Shown: piece by piece, positions 7,913 to 16,624 of the stretch | Numbering within the stretch: position 1 is the stretch's first letter | Layout of the letters: each line of letters opens with the position of its first letter | NCBI RefSeq assembly: GCF_001482365.1 | Contig: NZ_CP013254.1 | Span: forward strand, 2,852,001 to 2,916,000 | Source of the DNA: Kocuria flava | Lineage (GTDB): Bacteria > Actinomycetota > Actinomycetes > Actinomycetales > Micrococcaceae | Length of the DNA: 64,000 bases | Direction of reading: 5' to 3' | The notes under the pieces: generated by a model | Database searches by the model: none | Told to the model about the DNA's origin: nothing | Seen by the model: only the letters and a program-made list of their open reading frames with translations | Translations under genes and position numbers: made by a program

Positions 7913-9256
7913 TCAGTCGGCGTGCTCGACGCGGATCACGCCGGCGACCTCCTCGACGAAGGCCAGCTCGCCGAGGGCGTCCACCGTGGCCACGAGGTCC
8001 TTGTTGGCGCCGCGGTGGGTCACGAGGCGGATCTGCGCGAGGTCGGGGGCCCCGCCGGGGTGGTCGGTCTGCTGCATGGTGAGGATCGAGACCCCGTGGT
8101 CGGCGAAGACCTGGGCGATCCGGGCGAGCACGCCCAGCCGGTCCTGGACGGTGAGCGTGATGGAGAAGCTCGTGCGCACGTCGTCCATGGGCACGGCCGG
8201 CAGCTGCGCGTGCGGCTCCGCGACCTGGGCCGGGCCGCCGAGCACGAGCCGGCGCGCCGCCGAGACGAAGTCCCCGAGCACGGCCGAGGCCGTCGGGGCC
8301 CCGCCGGCGCCGGCGCCGTAGAACATCAGGGAGCCGGCGTTGGCCGCCTCGACGAACACGGCGTTGTAGGCCCCGTGCACGCCCGCCAGCGGGTGGTCGC
8401 GGCGGATCATGGTCGGTACCACGCGCAGGTTGACCCCGCCCGGGCAGCGCTCGCAGATCGCCAGCAGCTTGATGACGTAGCCGGCCTCGCGGGCGGCGGC
8501 GACGTCCTCGGCGGTGACCCCGGTGATCCCGCGGCAGTAGACGTCGTCGATCGTGAAGGTGGAGTGGAAGGCGATCGAGGCGAGGATCGCGGCCTTGGCC
8601 GCGGCGTCGTGGCCCTCGACGTCGGCGGTCGGGTCGGCCTCGGCGTAGCCCAGGTGCTGGGCCTCCGCGAGGGCGTCGCCGAAGCTCGCGCCCGTGGTGT
8701 CCATCTGGTCGAGGACGTAGTTGGTCGTGCCGTTCATGATGCCCAGCACCCGGTCCACCCGGTCCCCGGCGAGGGAGTCGCGCATGGGCCGCACGATGGG
8801 GATGGCCCCGGCCACGGCCGCCTCGTAGGACAGCGGCACGCCCGCGGCGTCGGCGGCGTCCTGCAGCTGCCGCCCGTGGCGGGCGATGAGCGCCTTGTTG
8901 CCGGAGACCACCGGCTTGCCGGCGTGCAGGGCGCGCAGGATGCGGCTGCGGGCGGGCTCGATGCCGCCGGTCAGCTCGATCACCACGTCGGCGGCGTCGA
9001 TCAGCGCCTCCGCGTCGGTGGTGAACAGCTCGGCGGGCAGCTCCACGGTGCGGCGGGCGTTGACGTCGCGCACGGCGATGCCGGCCAGCTCCACCGGGGC
9101 GCCGACGCGGGCGGCGAACTCGCCGCCGTGGTCCAGCAGGGTGCGGGCGACCTCGGCGCCGACGTTGCCGGCGCCCAGCAGGGCGACGCGCACGGTGCGC
9201 CCGGCGGCCGCCGGGTCGGTCTCGGGTCGGGTGGTCTCGGGGGTGGTGTCGCTCAC
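7913..9256 (-). CDS. hom: Homoserine dehydrogenase
   Basis: NAD(P)-dependent reduction of aspartate-semialdehyde to homoserine, the branch point toward threonine and methionine. The 447-residue protein has an N-terminal Rossmann motif (LLGAGNVGAEVARTL, about 28-42), the catalytic domain with the KPVVSGNKALIARHG segment, and a C-terminal ACT domain from about residue 355 (TVQDRLGVLARIAQVFADHG), the usual site of threonine feedback. The GTG start abuts the lysA stop (TGAGTG) with no gap, implying tight coupling with lysA. Confidence 0.96.
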   Translation of the reverse strand: MSDTTPETTRPETDPAAAGRTVRVALLGAGNVGAEVARTLLDHGGEFAARVGAPVELAGIAVRDVNARRTVELPAELFTTDAEALIDAADVVIELTGGIEPARSRILRALHAGKPVVSGNKALIARHGRQLQDAADAAGVPLSYEAAVAGAIPIVRPMRDSLAGDRVDRVLGIMNGTTNYVLDQMDTTGASFGDALAEAQHLGYAEADPTADVEGHDAAAKAAILASIAFHSTFTIDDVYCRGITGVTAEDVAAAREAGYVIKLLAICERCPGGVNLRVVPTMIRRDHPLAGVHGAYNAVFVEAANAGSLMFYGAGAGGAPTASAVLGDFVSAARRLVLGGPAQVAEPHAQLPAVPMDDVRTSFSITLTVQDRLGVLARIAQVFADHGVSILTMQQTDHPGGAPDLAQIRLVTHRGANKDLVATVDALGELAFVEEVAGVIRVEHAD

Positions 9257-10714
9257 TCAGGCTCCCAGGTCGCGGGCCAGCAGGTCGTCCTCGGTCTCGC
9301 CCCGCACGATCAGCCGCGCGCCGGGCTGCTCGCCCTCGGTGCGCACGGCCACCACGGGCGGGCGGGGGACCCAGTTGTAGTTGCTGGACAGGGCCCAGCA
9401 GTAGGCGCCCGTGGCGGGCACCGCGAGGACGTCTCCGGCGGCGAGGTCCTCGGGGAGGTAGACGTCGCGCACCACGACGTCGCCGGACTCGCAGTGCTTG
9501 CCCACCACGCGGGAGAGCACCGGCCCGGCCGCGGCGGGACGCCCGGCGAGCACGGCCGTGTAGTCGGCGCCGTAGAGCACCGGCCGGGCGTTGTCGCTCA
9601 TCCCGCCGTCCACGGAGACGTAGCGGCGCTGCGCCCCCGGTTCGACGGCGACGGTCTTGAGGGTGCCGACGGTGTAGAGGGTGCAGCCGCTGGGCCCGGA
9701 GATCGCCCGGCCGGGCTCGATCGACAGGTGCGGGACGGCGGTGCCGAGCGCCCGGGCGGCGGCGGCGACCTTCCCGGCCAGGGACTCGGCGATCTCGCGG
9801 GCCGGACGGGGGTCGTCGGCCTCGGTGTAGGCGATGCCGTAGCCGCCGCCGAGGTCGAGCTCGGGCAGCTCGGTGCCGAAGCGCTCGGCGGCCTCGGCCG
9901 CGAGCGCCAGCACCCGCTCGGCGGCGAGGCCGAAGCCCTCCGCGTCGAAGATCTGGGAGCCGATGTGGCAGTGCAGCCCGCGCAGGTCCAGGGCGGGGTC
10001 GGCGGTGCACGCGGCCACGGCCTGCAGGGCGGGGCTGTCCCCGCCGTCCTCGGGCGCGGCCAGCGAGAGCCCGAACTTCTGGTCCTCGTGGGCGGTGGCG
10101 ATGAACTCGTGGGTCGAGGCGTGCACGCCCGGGGTCACCCGGATCATCACCGGGGCGACGACGCCGAGGCCGCGGGCCAGCCGGCCCACGAGCTCGATCT
10201 CGGCGAGGGAGTCCACGACGATCCGCCCGATCCCGGCCTCGAGGGCCCGCACGATCTCGGCGGCGGACTTGTTGTTGCCGTGCAGCGCGATCCGCTCCGG
10301 GGGCATGCCCCCGCGCAGGGCCACGGCCAGCTCCCCGCCGGAGGCGGTGTCCACGTTCAGGCCCTCCTCGCGCACCCAGCGCACGACCTCGGTGGTCAGG
10401 AAGGACTTGCCCGCGTAGTAGACGGAGACCTCGGCGCCCAGCGGGGCGAAGGCCTCGGCGAAGGCGTCGCGGAACTGCCGGGCGCGCCGGCGGAAGGCGT
10501 CCTCCGAGTACACGTAGAGCGGGCTGCCCCAGCGCCCGACCAGCTCGTCGGCGGGGATCCCCCCGACGGTGAGCCGGCCCGCGGCGTCGCGGCCGAAGTC
10601 CTCCGGCCAGATCGCGGGGTCCAGGGCGGCGAGGTCCTGCGGGACGCTCAGCCAGGCGGGCGCCAGCGGGTTGCCGGTGCGGCGCTGCGCGTCCCCGGCG
10701 GCCGCGGCGCTCAC
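9257..10714 (-). CDS. lysA: Diaminopimelate decarboxylase
   Basis: PLP fold-III decarboxylase converting meso-diaminopimelate to L-lysine, the last step of lysine synthesis. The protein has 485 residues. The PLP lysine is in VYYAGKSF near residue 100, HGNNKS follows near 140, EPGRAI is near 330, and the active-site CESGD motif is near residue 400. The GTG start overlaps the argS stop (ATGTGA), so I chose it over longer in-frame extensions that run into argS. The order argS-lysA-hom-thrC-thrB is a known actinobacterial arrangement. Confidence 0.96.
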   Translation of the reverse strand: MSAAAAGDAQRRTGNPLAPAWLSVPQDLAALDPAIWPEDFGRDAAGRLTVGGIPADELVGRWGSPLYVYSEDAFRRRARQFRDAFAEAFAPLGAEVSVYYAGKSFLTTEVVRWVREEGLNVDTASGGELAVALRGGMPPERIALHGNNKSAAEIVRALEAGIGRIVVDSLAEIELVGRLARGLGVVAPVMIRVTPGVHASTHEFIATAHEDQKFGLSLAAPEDGGDSPALQAVAACTADPALDLRGLHCHIGSQIFDAEGFGLAAERVLALAAEAAERFGTELPELDLGGGYGIAYTEADDPRPAREIAESLAGKVAAAARALGTAVPHLSIEPGRAISGPSGCTLYTVGTLKTVAVEPGAQRRYVSVDGGMSDNARPVLYGADYTAVLAGRPAAAGPVLSRVVGKHCESGDVVVRDVYLPEDLAAGDVLAVPATGAYCWALSSNYNWVPRPPVVAVRTEGEQPGARLIVRGETEDDLLARDLGA

Positions 10715-12381
10715 ATCCGCTCCGGGGCGCCGACGCCGAGCAGGCCCAGGCCGTTGGCGAGCACCTGGCGGGCGGCGTCGTTGAGCCACAGCCGGGTGCG
10801 GTGCAGGTCGGTCACCTCGGCGTCGCCCTGGGGGGCGACGCGGCAGGCGTCGTACCAGCGGTGGTAGGTGCCGGCGACCACCTCGAGGTGGCGGGCCACG
10901 CGGTGCGGCTCGCGGAACTCGGCGGCCTGGGCCAGCACCGAGGGGTACTGCCCCAGGGCGGCCAGCAGCTCGCCCTCCAGCGGGTGGTCCAGCAGGGCGG
11001 CGTCGAAGACGGGCTCCCCGGACGCGTCCGTGCGCGCGACGCCGGCGGCGGCGGCGTTGCGCCCGACCGCGCAGGTGCGGGCGTGGGCGTACTGGACGTA
11101 GAAGACCGGGTTCTCGTTGGAGCGGCGGGTCAGCAGGTCCAGGTCGATGTCGATGTTGGAGTCCACCGAGTAGCGGGTCAGCGAGTAGCGGGCCGCGTCC
11201 ACGCCGACGGCCTCGACGAGGTCCTCCATGGTGACGACGGTGCCGGCGCGCTTGGACATCCGCACGGGCACGCCGTCCTTGACGAGGTTGACCATCTGCC
11301 CGATGAGCACCTCGACCCGCTCGGGCGAGTCGCCGAGGGCCGCGGCGGCCGCCTTGAGCCGGGCCACGTAGCCGTGGTGGTCCGCGCCGAGCATGTAGAT
11401 GCACAGGTCGGCGCCGCGCTCGCGCTTGTCCTTGAAGTAGGCGATGTCCCCGGCGATGTAGGCGGCGTCGCCGTCGGACTTGATCACGACCCGGTCCTTG
11501 TCGTCGCCGAAGGCGGTGGAGCGCAGCCACCACGCGCCGTCGGCGAAGTAGAGGGAGCCGGAGGTCTTCAGCTGCTCGAGCAGGCCCTCGACGGCGCCGG
11601 AGTCGAACAGGGACTGCTCGTGGAAGTAGACGTCGAAGTCGACGCCGAACTCGTGCAGGGAGGACTTGATCTCGGCGAACATCAGCTCGACGCCCGCGGC
11701 CCGGAAGGCCTCCTGCGGGTCGCCGGAGTCGAGGATCCCGGGGTTCTCCGCGACCACGCGCTCGGCGATCTCGGTGACGTACTCCCCGCCGTAGCCGTCC
11801 TCGGGGGCCGGCTCGCCCTTGGCCCGGGCCAGCAGGGAGCGGGCGAAGCGGTCGATCTGGGCCCCGGCATCGTTGAAGTAGTACTCGCGCACCACGGAGG
11901 CCCCCTGGGCCTCGAGCACGCGGGCGAGGGAGTCGCCCACCGCGGCCCAGCGGGTGCCGCCCAGGTGGACGGGGCCGGTGGGGTTGGCGGAGACGAACTC
12001 GAGGTTGATGCGCGTGCCGGCCAGGGCGCCGGAGCGGCCGAAGGCCTCGCCCTGCTCCACGACCGTGCGGGCGAGCCCGCCGGCCGCCGCGGCGTCGAGG
12101 GTGATGTTCAGGAAGCCGGGCCCGGCCACGTCCACGGCGGCGACGCCGGGCGTGGTGCTCAGCCGCTCCTGGACGACGCCGGCGACCTCGCGGGGGGCAC
12201 GCCCGACCTTCTTGGCCAGCTGCATCGCGACGTTGGTGGCCCAGTCCCCGTGCTCCCGGTTCTTCGGCCGCTCGATGCGCACCTCCGGCAGCTCGGCGCC
12301 GTCGGCGAGCGCGAGCGCGCCCTCCGCCACGGCGTCCTGCAGGCATGCGGACACGGCGAGAGAGAGTTCTTCTGGAGTCAC
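10711..12381 (-). CDS. argS: Arginyl-tRNA synthetase
   Basis: Class I synthetase charging tRNA-Arg, 556 residues. An N-terminal Add1-type domain is followed by the HIGH-like motif (NPTGPVHLGG), a KMSKS-like motif (RMSKRAGT) and a C-terminal DALR-type anticodon-binding helical domain ending in ERM. The start is the GTG at 12379-12381: a TACACT -10 box lies exactly 6 bases upstream, so the mRNA should begin at the start codon and have no leader. A tRNA-Arg gene lies 130 bases away on the other strand. Confidence 0.96.
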   Translation of the reverse strand: MTPEELSLAVSACLQDAVAEGALALADGAELPEVRIERPKNREHGDWATNVAMQLAKKVGRAPREVAGVVQERLSTTPGVAAVDVAGPGFLNITLDAAAAGGLARTVVEQGEAFGRSGALAGTRINLEFVSANPTGPVHLGGTRWAAVGDSLARVLEAQGASVVREYYFNDAGAQIDRFARSLLARAKGEPAPEDGYGGEYVTEIAERVVAENPGILDSGDPQEAFRAAGVELMFAEIKSSLHEFGVDFDVYFHEQSLFDSGAVEGLLEQLKTSGSLYFADGAWWLRSTAFGDDKDRVVIKSDGDAAYIAGDIAYFKDKRERGADLCIYMLGADHHGYVARLKAAAAALGDSPERVEVLIGQMVNLVKDGVPVRMSKRAGTVVTMEDLVEAVGVDAARYSLTRYSVDSNIDIDLDLLTRRSNENPVFYVQYAHARTCAVGRNAAAAGVARTDASGEPVFDAALLDHPLEGELLAALGQYPSVLAQAAEFREPHRVARHLEVVAGTYHRWYDACRVAPQGDAEVTDLHRTRLWLNDAARQVLANGLGLLGVGAPERM

Positions 12382-12387
12382 CCGGAC

Positions 12388-12393
12388 AGTGTA
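12388..12393 (-). promoter_or_regulatory. -10 element (TACACT) for leaderless argS mRNA
   Basis: TACACT sits 6 bases before the argS GTG, so transcription should start at or next to the G of the start codon. There is no Shine-Dalgarno. No clear -35 hexamer is seen, which is common for actinobacterial promoters. Confidence 0.6.
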
Positions 12394-12473
12394 ACCGTGC
12401 GGCCACGGCGGCCCGCGCGCCCCGGCCGCCGGGCCCTGTGCGGGGCCCGGCGCGCGGCGGCCGGGAAACCTGC

Positions 12474-12479
12474 TAGGAT
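12474..12479 (+). promoter_or_regulatory. -10 element (TAGGAT) for tRNA-Arg
   Basis: TAGGAT lies 31 bases upstream of the mature tRNA 5' end, leaving a short precursor leader for RNase P to remove. Confidence 0.5.
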
Positions 12480-12510
12480 TCTCGAGGTTCATCGCCCACA
12501 GCGGTGGAAC

Positions 12511-12583
12511 GCCCGCGTAGCTCAGTGGATAGAGCGTCTGCCTCCGGAGCAGAAGGTCGTAGGTTCGAATCCTGTCGCGGGCA
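12511..12583 (+). tRNA. tRNA-Arg, anticodon CCG
   Basis: A 73-nt cloverleaf can be drawn by eye. The acceptor stem is GCCCGCG/CGCGGGC with discriminator A, the D-arm has GCTC/GAGC, the anticodon stem is TCTGC/GCAGA around loop CTCCGGA (anticodon CCG, reading CGG), and the T-arm carries TTCGAAT. CCA is not encoded. CGG is heavily used in such GC-rich genomes, so this is likely a major arginine tRNA. Confidence 0.95.
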
Positions 12584-12610
12584 CCGGTGCGATGTCTCAG
12601 GACATCGGCA

Positions 12611-12642
12611 GGGCCCGGACCCACGGACGTGGGTCCGGGCCC
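12611..12642 (+). terminator. Hairpin terminator after tRNA-Arg
   Basis: A perfect 14-bp stem (12611-12624 with 12629-12642) with a GGAC tetraloop lies 28 bases after the tRNA and is followed by TTCG. Confidence 0.75.
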
Positions 12643-12676
12643 TTCGTCGCGCCCCGGAACGCCGCTCCGGGGCACC

Positions 12677-12720
12677 GGCGACGGGTCCGCACCCGCGCCC
12701 GTGGGTGCGGGCCCGTCGCC
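12677..12720. terminator. Second long hairpin, between tRNA-Arg and the permease
   Basis: A nearly perfect 20-bp stem (12677-12696 with 12701-12720, one G-U pair and one end mismatch) around GCCC lies between the tRNA and the 3' end of the minus-strand permease. It probably terminates the permease transcript. The remaining ~70 bases before the permease stop show nothing else. Confidence 0.6.
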
Positions 12721-12789
12721 GGACCGGCCCGCCCGGGCGCCCGCTCCCCTGGCCTCCGGGACCGGGGGCTGCGCCGGGGGCCCGGGGTC

Positions 12790-14127
12790 TCATCCGCGCC
12801 GGGCGGCCGCCCGGTCGGCGGCCGGCGCCCTCCGCCCGCTGCGCCGTCCCAGGACGTGGAGCAGGACCCCGACGGCGAGGACGACGCCGCCGCGCAGCCA
12901 CACGGCGGCCTCCAGCTGGGTGAGCAGCACCAGGCACGACAGGACGGCGAGCACAGGCACCGGCGCCCACACGCGGAAGTGGCGGTGGGCCACCGCGTCC
13001 CGGCGCAGCACGAGCACGGCCGTGTTGGTGCTGAGGAAGACCACGAGCAGCAGCACGACCGTCTCCGCGAGGACCACGACCCCGCCCGTGAGGGTCAGCA
13101 GGACCGCGGCCGCCGTGGTCGCGGCGATCGCGACCCAGGGGGTGCCGCGACCGGGCAGGACCCGGCCGAGCACCGCGGGGAAGAGCCCCTCCGCGGCCAT
13201 GCCGTAGGTGAGGCGGCTGGCCATGATCATGGTGAGCAGCGCGCCGTTGGCGACGGCGACGAGGGCCAGGAGGCTGAACAGCCACGGCGGGACGGGCACG
13301 CCGGTGGCCGCGACCACGTCCAGCAGCGGCGCGCTCGAGGCTCCCAGCTCCTGCGCGGGCAGCGCGACCGAGGCGGCCGTGCCCACCAGGACGTACATGA
13401 CCCCGGCCGCCACGAGCGCGCCGAACAGCGCCCGCGGGTACACCCGCGAGGGGTCGCGGATCTCCTCGGCGACGTTCGCCGAGGTCTCGAACCCCACGAA
13501 GGAGTAGTAGGCGAGCAGCGCCGCACCCAGCACCCCGGTCAGCGGGTCGACGCCCTCCCCGAAGCGCACGGCCCGGCCGAGGTCGCCGCCGCCCGCCCCG
13601 ACCAGCAGCGCCACCGCCACGACGACGAGGACCAGACCCGAGACCTCCACGGCCGTCATGACGACGTTCGCGCGCAGGGACTCCTTGATCCCGCGGGCGT
13701 TGAGCGCCGCGACCGCCAGGAGGAACACCACGGCCCCGAGCGCGGGCGGGACCTCGACGAACGCCGCGAGGTAGTCGCCGCTGAAGGCGAGCGCGAGGGC
13801 GGAGGCGCTGACGATGCCGGCGGCGAGCATGCAGAAGCCCACGAGGTAGGACACGGTCTGCGAGCCGAAGGCGCGGGCGGCGAACACGGCGGCCCCGCCC
13901 GCGCGGGGGTACTTGGTGACGAGCTCGGCGTAGGACGCGGCGGTGAGCAGGGCCAGCAGCAGGGCCAGCAGCATGGGCGCCCACGTCACCCCGCCGACCT
14001 CCCCGGCGATGGCGCCCACGAGGGCGTAGACGCCGGCGCCCAGGACGTCGCCGAGGATGAACAGGAACAGGAGCGGGCCGGTGATGCGGCGCCGGAGACC
14101 GGCTCCGTCAGCAGACTGATCGTTCAT
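12790..14127 (-). CDS. APC-family amino acid permease
   Basis: An integral membrane protein of 445 residues with about twelve hydrophobic segments and the APC signature near the N-terminus (GPLLFLFILGDVLGAGVYAL, then TKYPRAGGAAVFAARAFG). The family imports or exchanges amino acids using ion gradients; the substrate cannot be read from sequence. It stands alone between two hairpins. A TACACT box 7 bases before the ATG predicts a leaderless transcript. Confidence 0.88.
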   Translation of the reverse strand: MNDQSADGAGLRRRITGPLLFLFILGDVLGAGVYALVGAIAGEVGGVTWAPMLLALLLALLTAASYAELVTKYPRAGGAAVFAARAFGSQTVSYLVGFCMLAAGIVSASALALAFSGDYLAAFVEVPPALGAVVFLLAVAALNARGIKESLRANVVMTAVEVSGLVLVVVAVALLVGAGGGDLGRAVRFGEGVDPLTGVLGAALLAYYSFVGFETSANVAEEIRDPSRVYPRALFGALVAAGVMYVLVGTAASVALPAQELGASSAPLLDVVAATGVPVPPWLFSLLALVAVANGALLTMIMASRLTYGMAAEGLFPAVLGRVLPGRGTPWVAIAATTAAAVLLTLTGGVVVLAETVVLLLVVFLSTNTAVLVLRRDAVAHRHFRVWAPVPVLAVLSCLVLLTQLEAAVWLRGGVVLAVGVLLHVLGRRSGRRAPAADRAAARRG

Positions 14128-14134
14128 GCTCCGC

Positions 14135-14140
14135 AGTGTA
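14135..14140 (-). promoter_or_regulatory. -10 element (TACACT) for leaderless permease mRNA
   Basis: The same hexamer as in front of argS, here 7 bases before the permease ATG. Confidence 0.5.
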
Positions 14141-14200
14141 GGCCCGCGGGCGCCCCGCTGCCGCGCGGACGTCGCGGGGGCGGGAGCGTTCCGGACCGGC

Positions 14201-14575
14201 TCAGGCCCCGTCGTCGTCGGCGGCCCGGCCCGGGCGGTGGCGGAAGCGGTCCGGGTCGAAGGGGCGCAGGGGGGCGTCGCCGAACTCGGCGTCGTCGGCG
14301 AGGTCCTCCGGGTGCGGCTCCTCGGTGGCGCGGCGGCGGTTGAACGCCACGATGGTCAGCAGCCCGCCCCCGACCAGGAACACCACGGCGAGCACGGTGA
14401 CCGTCACGGCGCGGGGGCCCAGGGGCACCGGGTCCTCGGCGGTGGCGCGGGCCAGGTGGATGATCGCCTCCGGCACGGTGAACGTCGCCGCGAACAGCGC
14501 GACCACGCCCGCCGCGAGCATCGCCCCTCCCCTGCGGCGTCGGCGGGCGCGGTGCGGGTCGGTACGGTGCGGCAC
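14201..14575 (-). CDS. Small two-helix membrane protein, unknown function
   Basis: A 124-residue protein starting with GTG behind an AGGAGAG Shine-Dalgarno (8-base spacing). A basic N-terminus (RARRRRRGG) is followed by two hydrophobic segments at about 20-40 and 55-75 and an acidic, then His/Arg/Asp-rich cytoplasmic tail ending DDDGA. I do not recognise a family. It follows the ABC transporter operon by about 95 bases on the same strand and may be cotranscribed with it, but nothing links the functions. Confidence 0.7.
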   Translation of the reverse strand: MPHRTDPHRARRRRRGGAMLAAGVVALFAATFTVPEAIIHLARATAEDPVPLGPRAVTVTVLAVVFLVGGGLLTIVAFNRRRATEEPHPEDLADDAEFGDAPLRPFDPDRFRHRPGRAADDDGA

Positions 14576-14670
14576 GGTGGGGCTCTCCTGGCGGGACGGG
14601 TCGGGGCGGACGCGGCGGCGGGGCGGACCGTGACCGGTCCGCCCCGCCGCCGGGGTCCTGCTGGCCGCGC

Positions 14671-15498
14671 TCAGCGGCCGTCGTCGGTCTTGACGCTCTC
14701 GAACAGCGTAGCGTCGTCGAAGGCGTCCTGGCCCGCCCCCGGCTGGAGCCGGCGGAACTGCTCGAGCAGCCCCGGCACGGTCATCGAGCGCTTCTGCTCG
14801 TCGTCCAGCTCGAAGAGGATCCGGCCCTCGTGCATCATGATCAGCCGGTTGCCCAGCCGCAGCGCCTGCTCCATGTTGTGGGTGACCATCACCGTGGTCA
14901 GGCCCTGCTCGGCCACGATCTCCCCCGTGAGCCGGGAGACGAGGTCCGCACGCTGGGGATCCAGGGCCGCGGTGTGCTCGTCCAGCAGCAGGATCCGCGG
15001 CTCCGAGAAGGTCGCCATCAGCAGGGACAGCGCCTGGCGCTGGCCGCCCGAGAGCAGCCCGACCTTCGCGCCGAGGCGGTTCTCGAGGCCCAGCTCGAGG
15101 CTCGCGAGCTTCTCCCGGAACAGCGTGCGCCGGGCGCCGGTGAGCCCGGGCACGAGGCCGCGGGACTTGCCGCGCTGGTAGGCGATGGCCATGTTCTGCT
15201 CGACCGTCATGGTCGGCGACGAGCCCTTCATGGGGTCCTGGAACACGCGGGAGAGGTAGCGGGCCCGCTTGTGCTCCGGCAGCCGGGTGACGTCGTGGTC
15301 GTCGACGCGCACGGTCCCGGAGTCCGGGATGAGGGTGCCCGAGATGGTGTTGAGGATCGTGGACTTCCCGGCGCCGTTGGAGCCGATGACGGTGAGGAAG
15401 TCGCCCTCCTCGAGGCGCAGCGAGACGCCCGCGAGGGCGCGGCGCTCGTTGACGGTCCCGGCGAAGAACGTCTTGTGGACGTTGTCGATGGTGAGCAC
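14671..15498 (-). CDS. ABC transporter ATP-binding protein (TrpXYZ / ABC_sub_bind-associated type)
   Basis: ATPase of the importer encoded with the two upstream genes, 275 residues. Walker A is GSNGAGKST, the signature is LSGGQRQALSL, Walker B is ILLLDEHTAALDP, and the switch histidine is in MVTHNMEQ. It starts with GTG only 3 bases after the permease stop. In this transporter class the solute is often an aromatic amino acid or related compound (TrpXYZ of streptococci), but I cannot assign one here. Confidence 0.88.
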   Translation of the reverse strand: MLTIDNVHKTFFAGTVNERRALAGVSLRLEEGDFLTVIGSNGAGKSTILNTISGTLIPDSGTVRVDDHDVTRLPEHKRARYLSRVFQDPMKGSSPTMTVEQNMAIAYQRGKSRGLVPGLTGARRTLFREKLASLELGLENRLGAKVGLLSGGQRQALSLLMATFSEPRILLLDEHTAALDPQRADLVSRLTGEIVAEQGLTTVMVTHNMEQALRLGNRLIMMHEGRILFELDDEQKRSMTVPGLLEQFRRLQPGAGQDAFDDATLFESVKTDDGR

Positions 15499-15501
15499 GG
15501 G

Positions 15502-16440
15502 TCACGCACCTGCCTTCGTGGTCGCGGGGGTGTCGGTGAGGTCGTCGACGAGCTGCGCGGCCTGGCTGGCCATGTGCTTCTCCCGGCGCTTGCGGAAGAA
15601 CTGCAGCTGCGGGACCACGAGCGCCAGGACCACCAGCACCGCGGAGATCAGCTTCATGTCGGAGGGGTTCAGGCCGGCCTCCAGCGCCACGGTGATGACG
15701 AGGCGGTAGACGACCGAGCCGAGGACGACCGCGAGGGTCGCGATGACCACCGTGCGCGAGCCGAACAGGCCCTGCCCGAGGATCACCGAGGCGAGGCCGA
15801 CGACGATCAGGCCGATGCCCATGCCGATGTCGGCGAAGCCCTGGTACTGGGCCACGAGCGAGCCCGCCAGGCCCACGAGGCCGTTGGACAGGCACAGCCC
15901 GAGGATCTTCTGGTGGTCGGTGTTGACCCCGAAGGAGCGGATCATGTCCGGGTTGTCGCCGGTGGCCTGCATGGCGAGGCCGGCGTCGGTGTAGAGGAAC
16001 CAGTCGAGGACGACCTTGACCACGGCCACCCCGAGCAGGAACAGGCCGATCCCCAGCCACGTGCCCGTGATGCCCATCTCCGCGAGCGGGGTGAAGACGG
16101 TGTCCTCGCGCAGCAGGGACAGGTTCGCCCGCCCGTCCATCACGCGCAGGTTGATCGAGTACAGCGCGGTCATCGTGAGGATGCCGGCGAGCAGGCCGTT
16201 GATGTGGGCCTTGGTGTGCAGCAGCCCCGTGATCAGCCCCGCGAGCGCACCGGTGACGAAGCCGGCGGCGGTGGCCAGCCACGGGTTGCCCCCGCCGAGG
16301 ATGATCATCGCCGTCGTGGCGGCGCCCGTGGTGAAGGACTGGTCGACGGTCAGGTCGGGGAAGTCGAGCACCCGGAACGTGAGGTACACGCCGAGTGCCA
16401 TGACCGCGTACAGCAGTCCGAGTTCGATTCCGGCTATCAC
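15502..16440 (-). CDS. ABC transporter permease (LIV/TrpY type)
   Basis: A hydrophobic protein of 312 residues with eight to nine predicted membrane segments, starting GTG at the edge of a GATAGCC stretch. The fold and the motif GLGLxA-like cores resemble branched-chain amino-acid/TrpY permeases (LDFPDLTVDQSFTTGAA near residue 25 is typical). The C-terminus is charged and cytoplasmic. It lies between the binding-protein gene, from which it is separated by 184 bases and a hairpin, and the ATPase gene. Confidence 0.87.
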   Translation of the reverse strand: MIAGIELGLLYAVMALGVYLTFRVLDFPDLTVDQSFTTGAATTAMIILGGGNPWLATAAGFVTGALAGLITGLLHTKAHINGLLAGILTMTALYSINLRVMDGRANLSLLREDTVFTPLAEMGITGTWLGIGLFLLGVAVVKVVLDWFLYTDAGLAMQATGDNPDMIRSFGVNTDHQKILGLCLSNGLVGLAGSLVAQYQGFADIGMGIGLIVVGLASVILGQGLFGSRTVVIATLAVVLGSVVYRLVITVALEAGLNPSDMKLISAVLVVLALVVPQLQFFRKRREKHMASQAAQLVDDLTDTPATTKAGA

Positions 16441-16590
16441 TTCTGGTGGATCCGTTCTGGTCGGTGGGACGTGCGGGCCGGCCGGGTGCGGCGGCCCGGG
16501 CCGGGCGGAGCGGTGCGGGCTCCGCCCGCCGGGGCGCCGGGTCCCGGGTGGGGGCCCGGCGCGCCGGGGCCGTCGGGGCCCCGGCCGGCG

Positions 16591-16621
16591 CCGGAGGGCC
16601 CCGACCGGCGGGGCCCTCCGG
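16591..16621 (-). terminator. Intercistronic hairpin after the binding-protein gene
   Basis: A perfect 12-bp stem (16591-16602 with 16610-16621) lies directly after the stop of the substrate-binding protein and before the permease. Its position fits partial termination or 3'-end stabilisation that gives more binding protein than membrane components. The remaining bases to 16441 show no gene. Confidence 0.6.
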
Positions 16622-16624
16622 GGC

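Noticed and set aside
6635..10867. A 1410-codon plus-strand open frame opposite thrC, hom and lysA
   Set aside because: Antisense shadow of conserved genes; no recognisable domain, composition of His/Gly/Asp/Arg typical of reading GC-rich codons backwards.
12511..12583. tRNA-associated integration site
   Set aside because: No downstream duplication of the tRNA 3' end and no integrase gene were seen.
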